From: Luscinia megarhynchos
Lineage: Eukaryota > Chordata > Aves > Passeriformes > Turdidae
DNA length: 64,000 bases
Direction of reading: 5' to 3'
Assembly (NCBI GenBank): GCA_034336665.1
Contig: JAPFBE010000002.1
Location: 19,074,906 to 19,138,905 of the forward strand
The stretch's first letter is position 1, and every line of letters begins with the position of its first letter. The translations under genes were made by a program, and so were the position numbers. The notes under the pieces were generated by a model that was given only the letters and a program-made list of their open reading frames with translations, searched no databases and was not told where the DNA came from. Of this stretch, positions 52,224-64,000 are shown one piece after another.

Positions 52224-54997
52224 CTAAAATTAGATATTAGTGGTTTTCCTCTAAAATTTTGTGAGGTTCTAGTCTTGTTGCCCATTGGCCTCAGAGCTCT
52301 TCACTCAAGGCTTTTCACTGTCAGAAAGGTGAAGACAAACTGAATCCTTAACTGTTGCTTAGTATTTTAATGATTATATGGGGATTTTTTTCCTTACTTT
52401 TTTAATCCTACCACCTGAAAAGGCAAGGACCTTGTCATGATTACCATCTGCCAGACTGTACAGAGAGAATAAAGAAATAAACATTTTCATGACTGGCCCA
52501 TTTTTTATATATATACAGGCAGACTGATCCTACTGATTTCAGTGGAAATATTTTTGCATTCCACCAGCAAAAGTGAGATGAAATTTTATGACAGTCCATC
52601 TCTATATCACTAAAAATGATCTAAACCCCTTTCCTGTATAAAGCCTGTATGTTAGAGTCTTAAAAGGATGCCTGTCTTTACAGTTGGCATTAGAGTGTCT
52701 TTTCAGTCTGAGCTGTCTATTCCTCCACAAGCTAGCTGGAAATATTTCTTTTCCAGAGAAGCATATGGTCTGGTTTTGAGATTGATAAACCTCATGGGGT
52801 AGCTCCTTTCTGGTTAAAAGGTTTTTAAAATATTAATCTGGAGAATCTGCATGTAAGGGAGACATATGGGAACTATAAACTGAACTCTCATTCACTTTTT
52901 TGAAGGTACTATGTTCTGCTGGCTTGAGGGAGCCATGTTTTCAGAAAGCAGGAGGCATTAGGCATTTGAAAATTGGAATTGTTTTAAGGCTTCACAGAAA
53001 TGATAATAAAGTTCACTGGTCATTAAAATGATCCAAACAACTGTAGCCAGGTATGCTTAAAAATATTTCTGAACCTCAGATACATTTTGATTAACATGTT
53101 GCCCTTATTTTTAAAAGCTGAATGTAATGATGCACATTTTACTCTGGTACTATTGAGTTACAAATAGTTTTCAAACAGTAACATATTATGTCAGTTTATC
53201 TATTTTTAAAGGTAGAAAAGTCAGAAGAGATGACAAATAATTTGGTGAAATGACCTACTTATTATATCTTTCTATGTTAGGATTATGAATGTTTGTTCTA
53301 AGAGATTCTAGTTTATTCTACCAACACAAAGCTACAATTTTCCTTTGAATTGTGTGTCACATCCTGCATTCAAAATACCTTACAAAATACCTTATACTGT
53401 CACAAAACTATGGTACAATATCTGTTTCCTGTACTCTGGCAAGAGAAAATAATTGAGGGCAAAACACTGTGGGCTTGGGCTTTTTAGCTTGAAGTTTTGT
53501 ACATGTTGCCCACTCTGATCTGAAATGCCCTTCATGTCTAACAGTGCTGCAGTGAGCACAGTTGCATTTAGGGCTTACTCCAGTTCGAACTAAATCAATG
53601 CAAAAAATCAGAAAATTCTCTAAGCATAGGACAAAACTTTTAGACAGGCATGGTTTGAATTTGAGACATATAAATCAAAGGAGTGTAAAATAACTGGCAC
53701 TGGTTTAAATAACTTGAATCTTTAAAAACACACAGAAAATCATCTGTGAATCATCTGTCCTTTTAAAGGACAGCATCGTGTTGATTAGAACACATACACA
53801 GACATATCTATCGTCTTTGAATTTGCATAAGAAATTCAGGCCCAGTCCTATATCTTATGATTGTGAAATTAAAATGTGCTTGCAGTGCTGGCAAAGAAAA
53901 ACAGATCCCAGGTATGACTGACTATTGTGCTGCTTACCCTGGTTTCTGTCTCAAACATTTATCCACTTGTTTTGTAAGACTTCTTTCAAAGCTTTATCTC
54001 AAGGCCATTGTTTAGTTTTTTCCCCCATAACCCTGAATGCAAAAGTGAACACCTCCTGTTGCAGGGCTGCATCTTCTGCTCTGTGCCACTGAGGGGTACA
54101 TGGACATAATTTCCTCCTTTCTGCAAACGCAACTAAATTAGCAGAGTCTTATCTTGCTATTGAAGGCCAACATCCACCTGAAAAAGTGTCTTGGGATTTT
54201 CAATAGTAATAATAGTAACAACAACAATATTAATAACAGCAATAATACATAATTAGGAACTCTTTCTTATTTGGAATCACTTGCAGATCAATGCTATGGT
54301 TATCAAAGCAATCCATAGAGTCAGTGCTGCCATAATACAAACAATGCCACTGAAAAATGCAGAAGTATCATTTCTTGTTACTCTTAAGTTCTTGTTACAC
54401 TTAAGTTCTGTACTCTTAAGTGAGCTCTGGTTCACTTTGCTGAACTCTGTAAGGTCTGACAAGATCTCATGCCTTACTGGTGTGGTCACAGGCAGATGGA
54501 AGAAAACACAAATATAAATCTGGGAGATTTCTCTTTGCAATGGTAATGCTTTAAGCAGAAGCACTAAGCTGCACTTATCCCATTTGAATTTTCCTTTTCC
54601 AGTCTCTCCTAATAAGGATCACTCATATGAGCTAAGTATTGCCCTCAGTAACCATCCTTGCATTATTAATAACCAACTCAATTTTGCTTGCTAGAACAAG
54701 AGTCCTCCTTTCATATTAAAGGTTAGATTCAAGTGACAGTCCTTCATGAATGCATATATTATCAGTCTTTTCCAGTAATTGGTCTCAAAGTATGTCATCC
54801 ATCTCATCACCAAACCAAGAGAATTTGGAGGTTGTTCTCCTACTCAAATGCTAAAATCTAGGTAAAAGCCTGGACAGACGAGCAGGAGAAAAGGCTGAGA
54901 CAACAGAATTTTCTATTAGCCATGGTACACATCCAAACCAGCCAGAACAAGGAGACACAAAGCTGTCTAATACTCTTGGAAGAATAAACACACTACA

Positions 54998-55190
54998 GAG
55001 AATCATAGGATTGTTAAGGTTGGAACAGACTTCTAAGATCATTGACTTGCACCATTAACCCAGCACCACTGTATTCATCTGCATGTAAAAGAACATCAGA
55101 AACTGAAATCAGTGATGGACACCCATAACTCTGGACATAATCCTTCAGCTCCTAATGCATTTTGGTGCAAACAGTCTATCCCCAGAGCTA
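54998..55190 (-). mobile_element. Short CR1 3' fragment
   Basis: The plus strand reads AGAATCATAGGATTGTTAAG, then GTTGGAACAGACTTCTAAGA and ACCATTAACCCAGCACCACT, the 3' end of a CR1 subfamily different from the copy at 25.6 kb. About 190 bases remain. Confidence 0.85.
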
Positions 55191-55916
55191 ATCTCTGAAT
55201 GATGTGTTTTCATCTTAAATTTTTCTGCTAATTTTTAGATTATCAAGAGTTGGACACATGGAGTACAGAAATAGGTATTTCTGATTATCAGAGGATCATT
55301 TTGGTAGCCAGCACTATAGTAAACTTACTTTTTCTTCATTTAATATACCCAGATAAATAGTCACTATATCTTAAGAGAAACTCTATACAGTCAATGATAG
55401 AAAGAACAGGTTGCAAAAAGTCTGTGCTTACTTCAAACTGATTTGTTTACATGAGCTCCGAATAATTTTCAGCTTTATTATCTTTGTGGGAGATGTGACT
55501 AACTTAAAGTATTTTTTCCTTCACAACAATTGTTTTTTTAATGATATCAAAGTTGATCACAGTTCTGATGAACAGTGTAACTGGAGACATGTATCTGCTG
55601 AGCTATGGTCACTCACTTATATTAGAGAAACTTCCTTCTCATGAAATTCACTTCCCTCACTGAACAAAGCTAATTTTTCCTATGTCATGGAGAGATGTTG
55701 TAGTAATACACACTTGGGACAGCGTTGTCTCTCAACAGCACAAATATCTCTGGCAGATGTAATGTGTGTATATTTTCTACAGGTAACACACTTACTGGCT
55801 ATCACCTACTCATTGACAGGAGAAAAGTCTTCCAGGGCTTTAACACAAGAACAAGCAATATTTAACACCTACAGAAAGCTCTGCTTGCTGCTCCTTGGAC
55901 ACCACTGGAATTTTGG

Positions 55917-56400
55917 ATATCCTCTGGCATGCCCAGAGTGAGAGGCACCAGTTAGATCTCCTCCTAGAGAGCTGAATGAGGCTAATGACTTGTGAGCTGT
56001 GCACCTCCAGGTCCTTCAGGGAGCAGTTCTTTGGCAGAGAGCTGGACCTACAGGACAGGTCCAGGTGCCCCGTTCCTTAGGTGTATTGACTCTTCTGGGT
56101 AGTGGAACATGGCATAACACACTTGCAGCTGAAGTATGTGAGGCTGAAAGCCTTGGGTCAGGCCAATCCTTCACCTCCCAGCCACAAGGAGGATTATCTG
56201 CTTGCCCAGGCACTTTGTGACCCCAATCTGCCATGGCAGGGGAGGCACAGAGAGTGGGACTGTGGGCCCTGCTCTGGAGGGGGATGGCCAAGGACTGCTT
56301 CCCTCCTGAAGCCTCTGGCAGCTGTGACTGCAGGTGCTTGGGCTGCACAAGCAGAAACATGTGAGGGTGCAGCCTGGAGAGCTTCATTTTCAGCTGACTA
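55917..56400. other. GC-richer block of unknown nature
   Basis: About 480 bases are distinctly richer in G and C than their surroundings, with open frames on both strands (133 residues minus, 99 residues plus). No splice-bounded exon in the phase of the minus-strand gene was found, and no repeat family is recognised. An unidentified old transposable element or conserved element is possible. Confidence 0.3.
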
Positions 56401-58099
56401 ACCTCTTTCCTTGGCAAGAAACAACGTTTCCTTGTATTTTTTTAAAAAGAGAGTGAGAGAGAGAGTACATGAGAGAGCAAACTATTTTCCTCCTAGCATC
56501 TATTCTGAAGCCTGTAGAAGGCTTTAAAACCTGTCTGCATTTGTAATAGCCTGTTAGGATGAGAGTATTTTCTTTTGTGGTAGAAACAAAGAGCTTGAGG
56601 TTTTTGAGCAGGCATTTAAGTGGTGGGGTTTCACCTTTTCTGAAGGAAATGCATAGTGAGAATGCCCAGCCTGTTTCTTCCTCCCTGCTCCTCCCAGCTC
56701 ATCTTTGGTCTCTGGGAAACACCTGAATCAGCAGTGCCAGCAACTCCCCTGCTGTCTTTGCCTATCTAGGATGATCAGCCACAGCTTTTGTTTCAAATTT
56801 CAGGGTTTAAGATCCTTTTCTTCAGCAAATGAGAGGTGTTTTGTAATTTGTATCCTAACAAATCCTCAATCCTCCAAGATTTTTCTCCTAGTGGGAGAAG
56901 GATTTTCCTGTTTTTCTGCTCTCTCTTTTAACCAAGTGCATCAAACTAATTTAGCACTGCTTCTCAGAGAGTTAAATTGGATTTGTTCAGATGGACAGTG
57001 TTAAAGGCCTCCTTTATAGGTGGGATTAATTTTATTAAAATATAATCCTCCCATGCTCACATTATCCCCTTCAGACATTCTCTTTTAATCTTTTGCAAAG
57101 TAGCGTTGAAACAGTTTCTGGGATTAATTAGGAATTATGTTAAAATACAGACACACCTTTTAGGCTGCAACTGCTGAGAAAAAGCAAAACTGGGATTTCC
57201 TTTACTTGGAGACCCTCTCTGAGCCAATTAGATGGGAATGGGCAAGATGCATTTGCCCCAGTTCCAGCAACATGACAATTAGAGGGGGGGAAGTAGTCCT
57301 CTGACCACTCAGCTGCTTTCCTTTTGGGACAGGGGTGCAGTTTCTTTTCTTCTTCTCACTCCTAGAAATCAGCTTGTGTTGCTCCACTGCCTTGATTTGA
57401 AGGAAGGTCTACAGATGCTTCTGTGATTTTCCATTTCATCCCCATGTAGCAGAAGGCCTATGCACCACTTAAATCCTCATCAAAATAGGGCTTAGGTAAT
57501 ACCCTTGGCAGAAGGGCAAGTTCCACCCACATTCCTCTGTGCTCATCTGGGCTGGAGAATCAGAACTGGAAAGCTGCATGTGTGTGGGGTTTTTTTACCA
57601 CTTGGAACTAAATACTTACTGTGCACCTATTTCAGCTTTGCTTCTGGCTCTGGTCCTTCTGCAAAGCCAAAAAATACACTAGTGGAATCTGTTTATGGTA
57701 TAAATTTAGAATTCCAAGTTAGATTTGAAAGAATAAAAATGAGAAATCCTTGCCATTCATTAATCCTTTACTGAGAGTAAGCTGAGCGACTTTCTCAATT
57801 ATATTATTAACCCCAAAAGAGATTCTCAAGTTTCCCAAACTCCAGCAGTCTATTATGAAACATGCACGTGCTGCAAAAAGGTAAGTAAATATTTTTTGAC
57901 TGGCTTCCAGATTTTTGGTAAAACCCTACAATATATGTACTTTGCTATTAATGGTAGCATATTAAAGTCCACCTGTAAATGAGAAAGAAAGGAGAATTAA
58001 ATGTATATACTAAAGTAAAAGGAAAAGGCCTGCTAACAAATCAAAATAGAGAAGAATGTAAGTACAAAGAGAAAAGCAGTGTGTTTGGAATTATTTCAC

Positions 58100-58318
58100 C
58101 TTTTAACAAAACATAAAACCTCGGCAATAATATTACACATTTCAACATGTGTTAAGCCCTGAAGAAAATAAGATACTTGATCTGGTTTTGCAAAACTCGT
58201 GTTGCCTAATGTTGTAGTACCTCTGATACTGATACACCTCACACAATCTGTGGAAAACATAACATTTTCAGTACAAAAAGCAAGGCAGTCACAGCTATCT
58301 AGGAGATCTGAGGAAAAT
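58100..58318 (-). CDS. Exon of unrecognised gene (58.2 kb)
   Basis: This 219-base exon has an excellent acceptor (CAGTGTCTGTTTTTTCAG) and a fair donor (AAAAG then GTGAAA). One leading base, 72 codons and two trailing bases. The peptide begins FSSDLLDSCDCLAFCTENV and has a further cysteine pair, then an HVEMCNIIAEVLCFVK helix-like end. It is cysteine-rich (seven Cys), but with no spacing that I recognise as a metal site. The stop that follows in the same frame (TGA in GTGAAA) would be removed by splicing. Confidence 0.6.
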
Positions 58319-59850
58319 CTGAAAAAACAGACACTGGAAAGAGGAAAAGTTAAATAAGAGAGGGTGCAGCAGCTGTGTCTGAACATAGAGATAGAAGAGT
58401 TCATGGAATAGGTCACCTGTTCCCTTTTTATCTTCTGCCACTGATAAAGGCAGATTTTCAAAATGCTTGTAATGTCATATTATCAATGCAATTAAATCAT
58501 AGTAAGTTCTCACTTAGTAAAATTACTTTATACTTTGCAGTGGTTGCTTAAGAGATCAGTTCTAAAACTGGAAAGCTCTTAATTTACTTTCTTCAATCTG
58601 TCATTTTGATGGGAGTGAATTCATAAAGGTCTCAGAAATTATCTATCTACCACTATTTGCTTACCTAAGTTTTTAGCTTACATCCCACGTGAGCTTGGAC
58701 TCAGGCCTTAACATGCTATAAGCACTGTGTTAGCAGTTCTAGACTTGGAGAGATCCATGCTAATGTTGGAAATTAAAATCTGCTCCATCTTCCTCCCATA
58801 ATAAATCTCACATTTGTAAAACAAGACTAGGAATCTCTGTGACAATCTTGTTGATTGGAACACAAACCTACTCTTTGTGTCTAGTATCAGCTGTGGATCT
58901 GAAGAAATCTGTCCATCCCCTTGCTCATCATTCTTCACCAAGGAGATCATCCAGACTGAAATTACTGCTGCATTGGCTCAGCCCATCCTGCTCTCCCTTG
59001 CACCACGTAACACACTTGCAGTTGTGTAGCTGTGCAGCCTCTTTCAGACAAGGACCACAGCAATCTGGCAGGTGCCTTATATGATGTTATCTTGGCAGGA
59101 TGGAGCTGAAATTCCCAAGTTTGCCCAGCTCTTGGCATCTTTAGCCAAGAGTATCTTGGGTTGCCACAGCTACGCTTTTACCAGAATCTCAGCTAACTAA
59201 TTTAAAATCAGTCAAAGAGATTTTTGGCTCCTTTGCTTCACCACTTCACATTCTAGAAATAATTGCATATCTGTAACACAGCATAAAAGATATTTTAGCT
59301 GCCTTCAGAATATTCTCTCTGCTGGTTGGGTTATATTTACATTGTTACCCTGAATTCCCTGTGCACTGTTACCATTAAAGGACATTGTCACCCTGTGACT
59401 GTACCTGGACATCTTTCTATGGCCCTGGAGACATAGTCACAACTCCACACCACTGGTCTAAGCTACTTAAGGGCAAGTGTTTCCAAGCCGGATAGCATGG
59501 CAAAGTTCTTGCAGGTAGGCTTTGACAAATCTTCCATCAGTTTGAAAAGTTATGGTTTTTATTTGTCTACTCCCATTTTTGTCTTTAATGTGACTACACC
59601 TGTGCGAGCAGAAACAGAATGGAACAGGGCAGACCAACTGTATTTCAGAATTCTGGCACAAATCTAACTTGGTATTCCTTTGTACACTTATGTTCTGCCT
59701 TCTTTTTGATGAATCAAGAATGCTAAACAAATTTCTTATAATGCATGCTAGTCCCTATCATCAAAGGCTGGAAAGAGGCTGCCTTTTTCTTCCAGCATCT
59801 GCTACTGCTAAAAAAACTGCTTCATCCTGAGATCAAAAAGTCTACCTTAC

Positions 59851-59891
59851 CTTATCATCTTTGGCAAAGATTTACCAGCTGGCTGTGTCAC
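59851..59891 (-). CDS. Exon of unrecognised gene (59.9 kb)
   Basis: Reads VTQPAGKSLPKMI and then AG, followed by donor GTAAGG. Acceptor CCTAGTGCAGGCAG; a start four bases earlier (59,895, after GTGCAG) is also possible and gives the same frame with one leading base. The trailing AG joins the leading A of the 58.2-kb exon to make an Arg codon. Confidence 0.45.
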
Positions 59892-60975
59892 CTGCCTGCA
59901 CTAGGAAATTACTGTCATTATTTGGAAAATGCATTTCCACTGTGATGTGTATGTATTATAGATGCACTTTTTTCCCCAACTGTGAGATATGTGTGTATAT
60001 GTGAGTATATATGTCTATATTAATATCCTTACTACAAAGCATGCATCTAAATAATCAAATAACCTATAAGAAAATTCTATTCACTCTCACTGCAAAACCA
60101 CTACTTCCCACAACAGCCAGCAGTAACAAAAACACCCCTTTGTCTTGCACAGTTCCCTACACATAACACTTCAAAGGAGAACCAGCCCACCAGCTTGGCA
60201 AGGGGATGAACACACTGTGGTGAGCTCTAAGCTGTGCACATGCAGACTGTCAAAAATGATTGACTTTGGACAAGTTCTAAAGTTACTGGAGGCAGAAAGG
60301 GAGGAAGAAAGTAAGGATTGATAGATGGTGTTATTGCATACAGTTAGAAAATCTTAGACAACAAGGCTAAATAGAGGGCATGGAGAATGAAATATAAGCC
60401 ATTCAATGAAAGCTGTAGGAGAGAGCTGAGAGAAGCTCCAACAGCAGAGACATCAAGGTAAATGATAAGATGTTAAACATTATCATAAATGGAGAACTTG
60501 CACTGCAGGTTAATCTGCTGGTGTTTAACTCTCAGCTATTAAGAGGATAAGGGATGGACTGATAAGGCTTTAGAAATAAAAACTGTATTTTCACATCTCT
60601 GCTGGTGAGGACATCAGTGATATTTCTCGGTTGCTGTTATGCTTTTAAAGGCAATCAAGTCATGCTATTAAAGGTAGTGATTTCTAGCAATCCTATTCGT
60701 CAGCATAACTGAAATAAATTGGAAAAGAGGAACTCCCCAGAAGCAATGCTATTCACATTGCAATTGAGAAGAAGTTAGAGAAAAAAGTATATTAAATAAT
60801 TAGATTTGAATACTAAATTTTATAAAACAAAACAAAAATGAACAATAACACAAAATTAGCATTTCAAAGAATATATTTTCTTATTTTTATTGACTCCCTC
60901 AACCAGCTTTAGATATTGTTATTACTGGCACTAAGAAAGAGATGCACTGCATCTGCTGGAACAGAATGGTCCCAA

Positions 60976-61212
60976 ACTCCTCTCCTCTCTCCTCTCCTCT
61001 CCTCTCCTCTCCTCTCCTCTCCTCTCCTCTCCTCTCCTCTCCTCTCCTCTCCTCTCCTCTCCTCTCCTCTCCTCTCCTCTCCTCTCCTCTCCTCCTCCTC
61101 TCCTCTCCTCTCCTCTCCTCTCCTCTCCTCTCCTCTCCTCTCCTCTCCTCTCCTCTCCTCTCCTCTCCTCTCCTCTCCTCTCCTCTCCTCTCCTCTCTCC
61201 TCTCCTCTCCTC
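60976..61212. repeat. Imperfect (CCTCT)n microsatellite
   Basis: About 237 bases of the pentamer CCTCT, interrupted near 60,987 (an extra TCT), 61,091-61,096 (CTC triplets) and 61,192-61,199. Its complement translates as repeated Arg-Arg-Gly-Glu-Glu, giving spurious frames. The interruptions suggest it is older or more stable than the GAGAA array at 6.7 kb. Confidence 0.97.
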
Positions 61213-62569
61213 ATTGCCTCTCACCATGTGAAATGTGTAACATTTACTCTAGATCAATGGGAGGCAGCCAAATGCTGGGTTTTAGTTCCAGTGTATTGTG
61301 GGTGGATGCATGGCTGTTTTTACTCCATATTTCCCAGTCCCTTGATACTATGGTAATGTGGATTCACCGTGTTGACAGAACCAGCCTCCAGGAACAGAGA
61401 TGTGTTTCCTCTGGGAGCAGAGACTGACTGGCTAAAGGGATTGGCTCTTAATATCTATGAGGCAAAAATATTCTTTTTCAGAGCTTCCCTATTGAGTTGG
61501 AGGAGCAGGCAGCAATCCTGGTGGGACACATCAGGAAATGTGTGACTTTTCAGTGGGCTCAACTAAGAGTGTAGAAAACTATCTAAGAGTAGGGAACTTA
61601 TAGGATATTTTGCTGGAAGCTTAGGTGTAGGATTTGAAGAAAAGGATTTGCATGGAGGCATCTGTTTCATTAGAGGCTGAGGTGCAAATAATTTTTAAGA
61701 ACAGGGAATGGGTACCATAGTGAAATCTTTCAAGACTTGACTGCAATAAAAGACAGTCCTGATCTGAAAACATTGAGAGCTTCTGTTCTGAAGAGCCATT
61801 TTCTTGGTGGTTTCAAGTATTTTGGCTATACTTTGGGGACATGGCAACAGAACTACCATAAAGCAGTGTCATCTCATTTCATTATTTAAGAAATAGTTTC
61901 AGGGAAGACAAAAGTGGTTTGGTTAATTCATCCTTGAGACCAGAATCTGACTGCAGACAAGAAAAGAAGAGTTTCTGATGTAAGGGACTAGCCTACAATG
62001 AGAACAATCTGGATTCAATTCTTCAACCTTCATTCACTGGTTTCAACCCTTCACCCTGTTCTCTCACAGCCCATGGATAACTTAAAGTGTTCAATTTCTC
62101 ACTATTGTCTTCACTATTGATGGAACATAACAATGATATTCAATATAATTTCTCTAGATCTTCATTCCTAATGCAACATAATGAGGCTATTCTGAAAATA
62201 ACTGCTTCATCCATGTTGTGAAGTGATGAGAGAAACCAATAAAACATGCAATGCAAATTCCAAGGGAAGAGATGGTTGATCAACATGAAACTACATAATT
62301 CTCTAAACAGCTTCATTTATGACTGTCCTGGTGCTGAATATACACTAGCTCACAAAAACAAAATTTATAAAAAAAGAAGGCAATACTTTTACCAGAATTT
62401 CTAAATTCATGTACTATTTCATTGTGTCACAACTTGGAAGTCCTCTGTCAGATAATGCATTGAGTGATTATTTCACTGCCATCAGATAAAGACATACTTG
62501 AACTGTCTCTCAAGTTAAAATATTTTGCTTATATTTCTGATGAAATATAAAGAACTAGACTCCTATCTT

Positions 62570-62910
62570 GACATTGCTGGATTCTTTCCTCAAAACCTGG
62601 AACCTTCTCATCTCCAGGCTGAATGTCAATTCACTCAGTCCATCTTCACAGGAGGGGTGCTCCAGCCCCCTGACCATCTTGGTAGCCCTGCTTTGGACTT
62701 GCTCCAACAGATCTACAGGTCTTTCCTGTGCTGGGGCCCCAGAGCTGGATGCAGCACTCCAGGTGGGGTGTCATCAGAGCAGAGGGGAAGAGTCTCTTCC
62801 CTTGCCCTCCTGGCCACTCTGATTTGGATGCAGTCTAGGATGGGATTGGCATTCTGGGCTGCAAGTGCACATTGCTGAGTCATGTGGAGCTTCTCATCAA
62901 CACTCCCAAA
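62570..62910 (-). mobile_element. CR1 LINE fragment lacking its extreme 3' end
   Basis: Reversed CR1 text runs from CTCATCTCCAGGCTGAATGT through TGGTAGCCCTGCTTTGGACT and GGGGCCCCAGAGCTGGATGC to GCACATTGCTGAGTCATGTG. The octamer end is missing on the left. The open frames of 117, 84 and 82 residues here are its remnants. Confidence 0.9.
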
Positions 62911-63590
62911 AATAATCTCCAACAGCCAGAGAGTACTTGTAAAATAACAAAAGGAAGACAATAAGGAAAGTCAGAGGTATCACTACTAAAATAATGTCTC
63001 TCGAGAGATACAACTATTCGCCTCATTAGCATCAGAGCTCTTCTATACCATCTCTTGTTTAAAAGCTAGAAAATACCTTTTTTTTGCAGTCCATTAGCTT
63101 TCCCTTTTCAAGGAGGCCAAATTTAGATAAGGTACTTTTGTCCTTCTGGTTTAAATGCTAGAAAATACTTAGTACCTGTGTACATTAACAAGCTTCACTG
63201 CTTAGATCAAGTCAGTTTTAAAACCAATTTAATTGAGTGCAAACTACTACAGGGACACTTTATTTCAGTCAGGTATATGCCAGTTTCAAGTGGTTTAAAA
63301 TAAGCTGAAACAACAGGAGATTAAGCAAGCATTTACACAAATGTTGCATTAGCTTAATTTAAAGTGGAGTCACTTTCTTGGCAGGTTCTCCCTAAAACAT
63401 TACTTTTCTTCTCAGGGTAAGCCTGACTATATTAAGTAATAGAACTATGCAATGTAATGAGCTGCCAGCCTTCAATTGGAGGTTACTGCCTGATTAGTTG
63501 AAATGTGATAATTGGAGAGAAAACCCTACCACAAACATGATGTAGAGAAGATTAAATGAAAATAATAATGAATGGGGACATGGCTTCTAC

Positions 63591-63613
63591 CTGAAGTCTT
63601 CCATCTAGTCCTA
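63591..63613 (-). CDS. Possible 23-base microexon of the unrecognised gene
   Basis: A long pyrimidine tract (GCTCTTTCTCTCACTCTTAT then ACAG) precedes a 23-base segment that ends CTTCAG before GTAGAA. Read with two leading bases it gives GLDGRLQ and ends between codons, which fits the exon at 59,851-59,891 if that begins with GTG. The splice signals are good, but a 23-base match has little statistical weight. Confidence 0.25.
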
Positions 63614-64000
63614 CTGTATAAGAGTGAGAGAAAGAGCAAGGGAAAGAAGTAGAAATTGACTCTTTGTTTGAAGCTATTGATAGTTCATATCACTAGGGGC
63701 AATTACTAATGGTAAGCTTCCATAAGCAAAGGAACTAACAAAGCTGGCTTCCTTACATAATTGTGTCCTATGTGCCCTTTAATAATTAAGGACAGAAATC
63801 CTAGCTGCCTTACCAAGTTCTGACTCGCCCAAGTTCTTCCCCTACATCCCACAGTATCCCTAGCTTTCTCCTCTATGAGAGGAAACAGCATGTGCAATGG
63901 CTGAGATGCAGCTCCATATGTGTAGGTAGGTCAGATATGATGTACACAGCAGCTGCAGGATCAGGAGGACAAGCAGAACTTGTAACTGTTGGGATCACAC

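Larger units (their letters stand above)
27158..63613 (-). other. Unrecognised multi-exon gene, 3' part (gene model span)
   Basis: Fourteen minus-strand segments, listed separately as CDS, are each open in the required frame and bounded by GT and AG splice dinucleotides. Joined in order from 59,891 down to 27,162 they keep one frame across all 13 junctions and total 1,614 bases: 537 residues and a stop. Several neighbours (40.0 kb to 33.9 to 32.2 to 28.7; 59.9 to 58.2; 44.4 to 43.5) were picked independently on splice signals before phase was compared. The protein appears helical and leucine-rich, with no membrane segment, signal peptide or catalytic motif that I can name. The 5' end is missing and probably lies right of the window; a 23-base exon at 63,591 may belong. 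Some boundaries use weak donors and could be wrong. It might also be a decayed gene, though no internal stop is needed. Confidence 0.6.

Noticed and set aside
55329..55363. 35-base minus-strand exon candidate reading TIYLGILNEEK
   Set aside because: Its two-base leading phase does not fit the preceding 58.2-kb exon, and the neighbours join in frame without it.
57846..57882. Plus-strand exon-like segment (QSIIMKHARAAK) before GTAAGT
   Set aside because: Good splice signals, but only 12 codons, on the strand opposite the gene model and without partners.
60909..61427. Several 98-161-residue frames of Leu-Ser-Ser-Pro or Arg-Arg-Gly-Glu-Glu repeats
   Set aside because: All are translations of the CCTCT microsatellite.

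Overview
This window looks like vertebrate nuclear DNA, most probably from a bird. It is AT-rich and intron-sized, has one sharp CpG island, and its interspersed repeats are mostly CR1 LINEs whose 3' ends carry the AATCATAG-type octamer typical of avian CR1. One block recalls a passerine LTR, so a songbird is possible but not shown. Nearly all long open frames are chance frames, repeat frames (GAGAA, CCTCT) or CR1 remnants. No tRNA, rRNA, CRISPR or prokaryotic feature was seen.

Region by region, all on the minus strand. (1) 1-13,886 is intron 1 of CDYL. It holds a perfect 286-bp GAGAA microsatellite and two 174-bp direct repeat copies that flank it. (2) 13,150-15,060 is the CDYL CpG-island promoter and 5' leader. 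The first coding exon is only eight codons (MASEELYE, 13,887-13,910), followed by a GTAAGA donor. (3) 15,060-27,150 is mostly intergenic, with one LTR-like block, one CR1 and one isolated exon-like segment on the plus strand. (4) 27,158-63,613 appears to hold the 3' part of a second multi-exon minus-strand gene. I assembled it by hand from splice signals: 14 exons and 13 junctions that all keep frame, about 537 residues, ending at a stop that overlaps an AATAAA. I do not recognise the protein. Its 5' end lies beyond the right edge. Its introns carry CR1 copies, a CA/CT repeat and an imperfect CCTCT repeat.

If the model is right, the unknown gene and CDYL lie head-to-tail, with about 12 kb between the unknown gene's 3' end and the CDYL island. 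No shared function follows from that. The CDYL call rests on 24 coding bases plus a matching exon boundary, a strong start context and a CpG island. The unknown gene rests on splice-site and phase logic and needs transcript or homology data.
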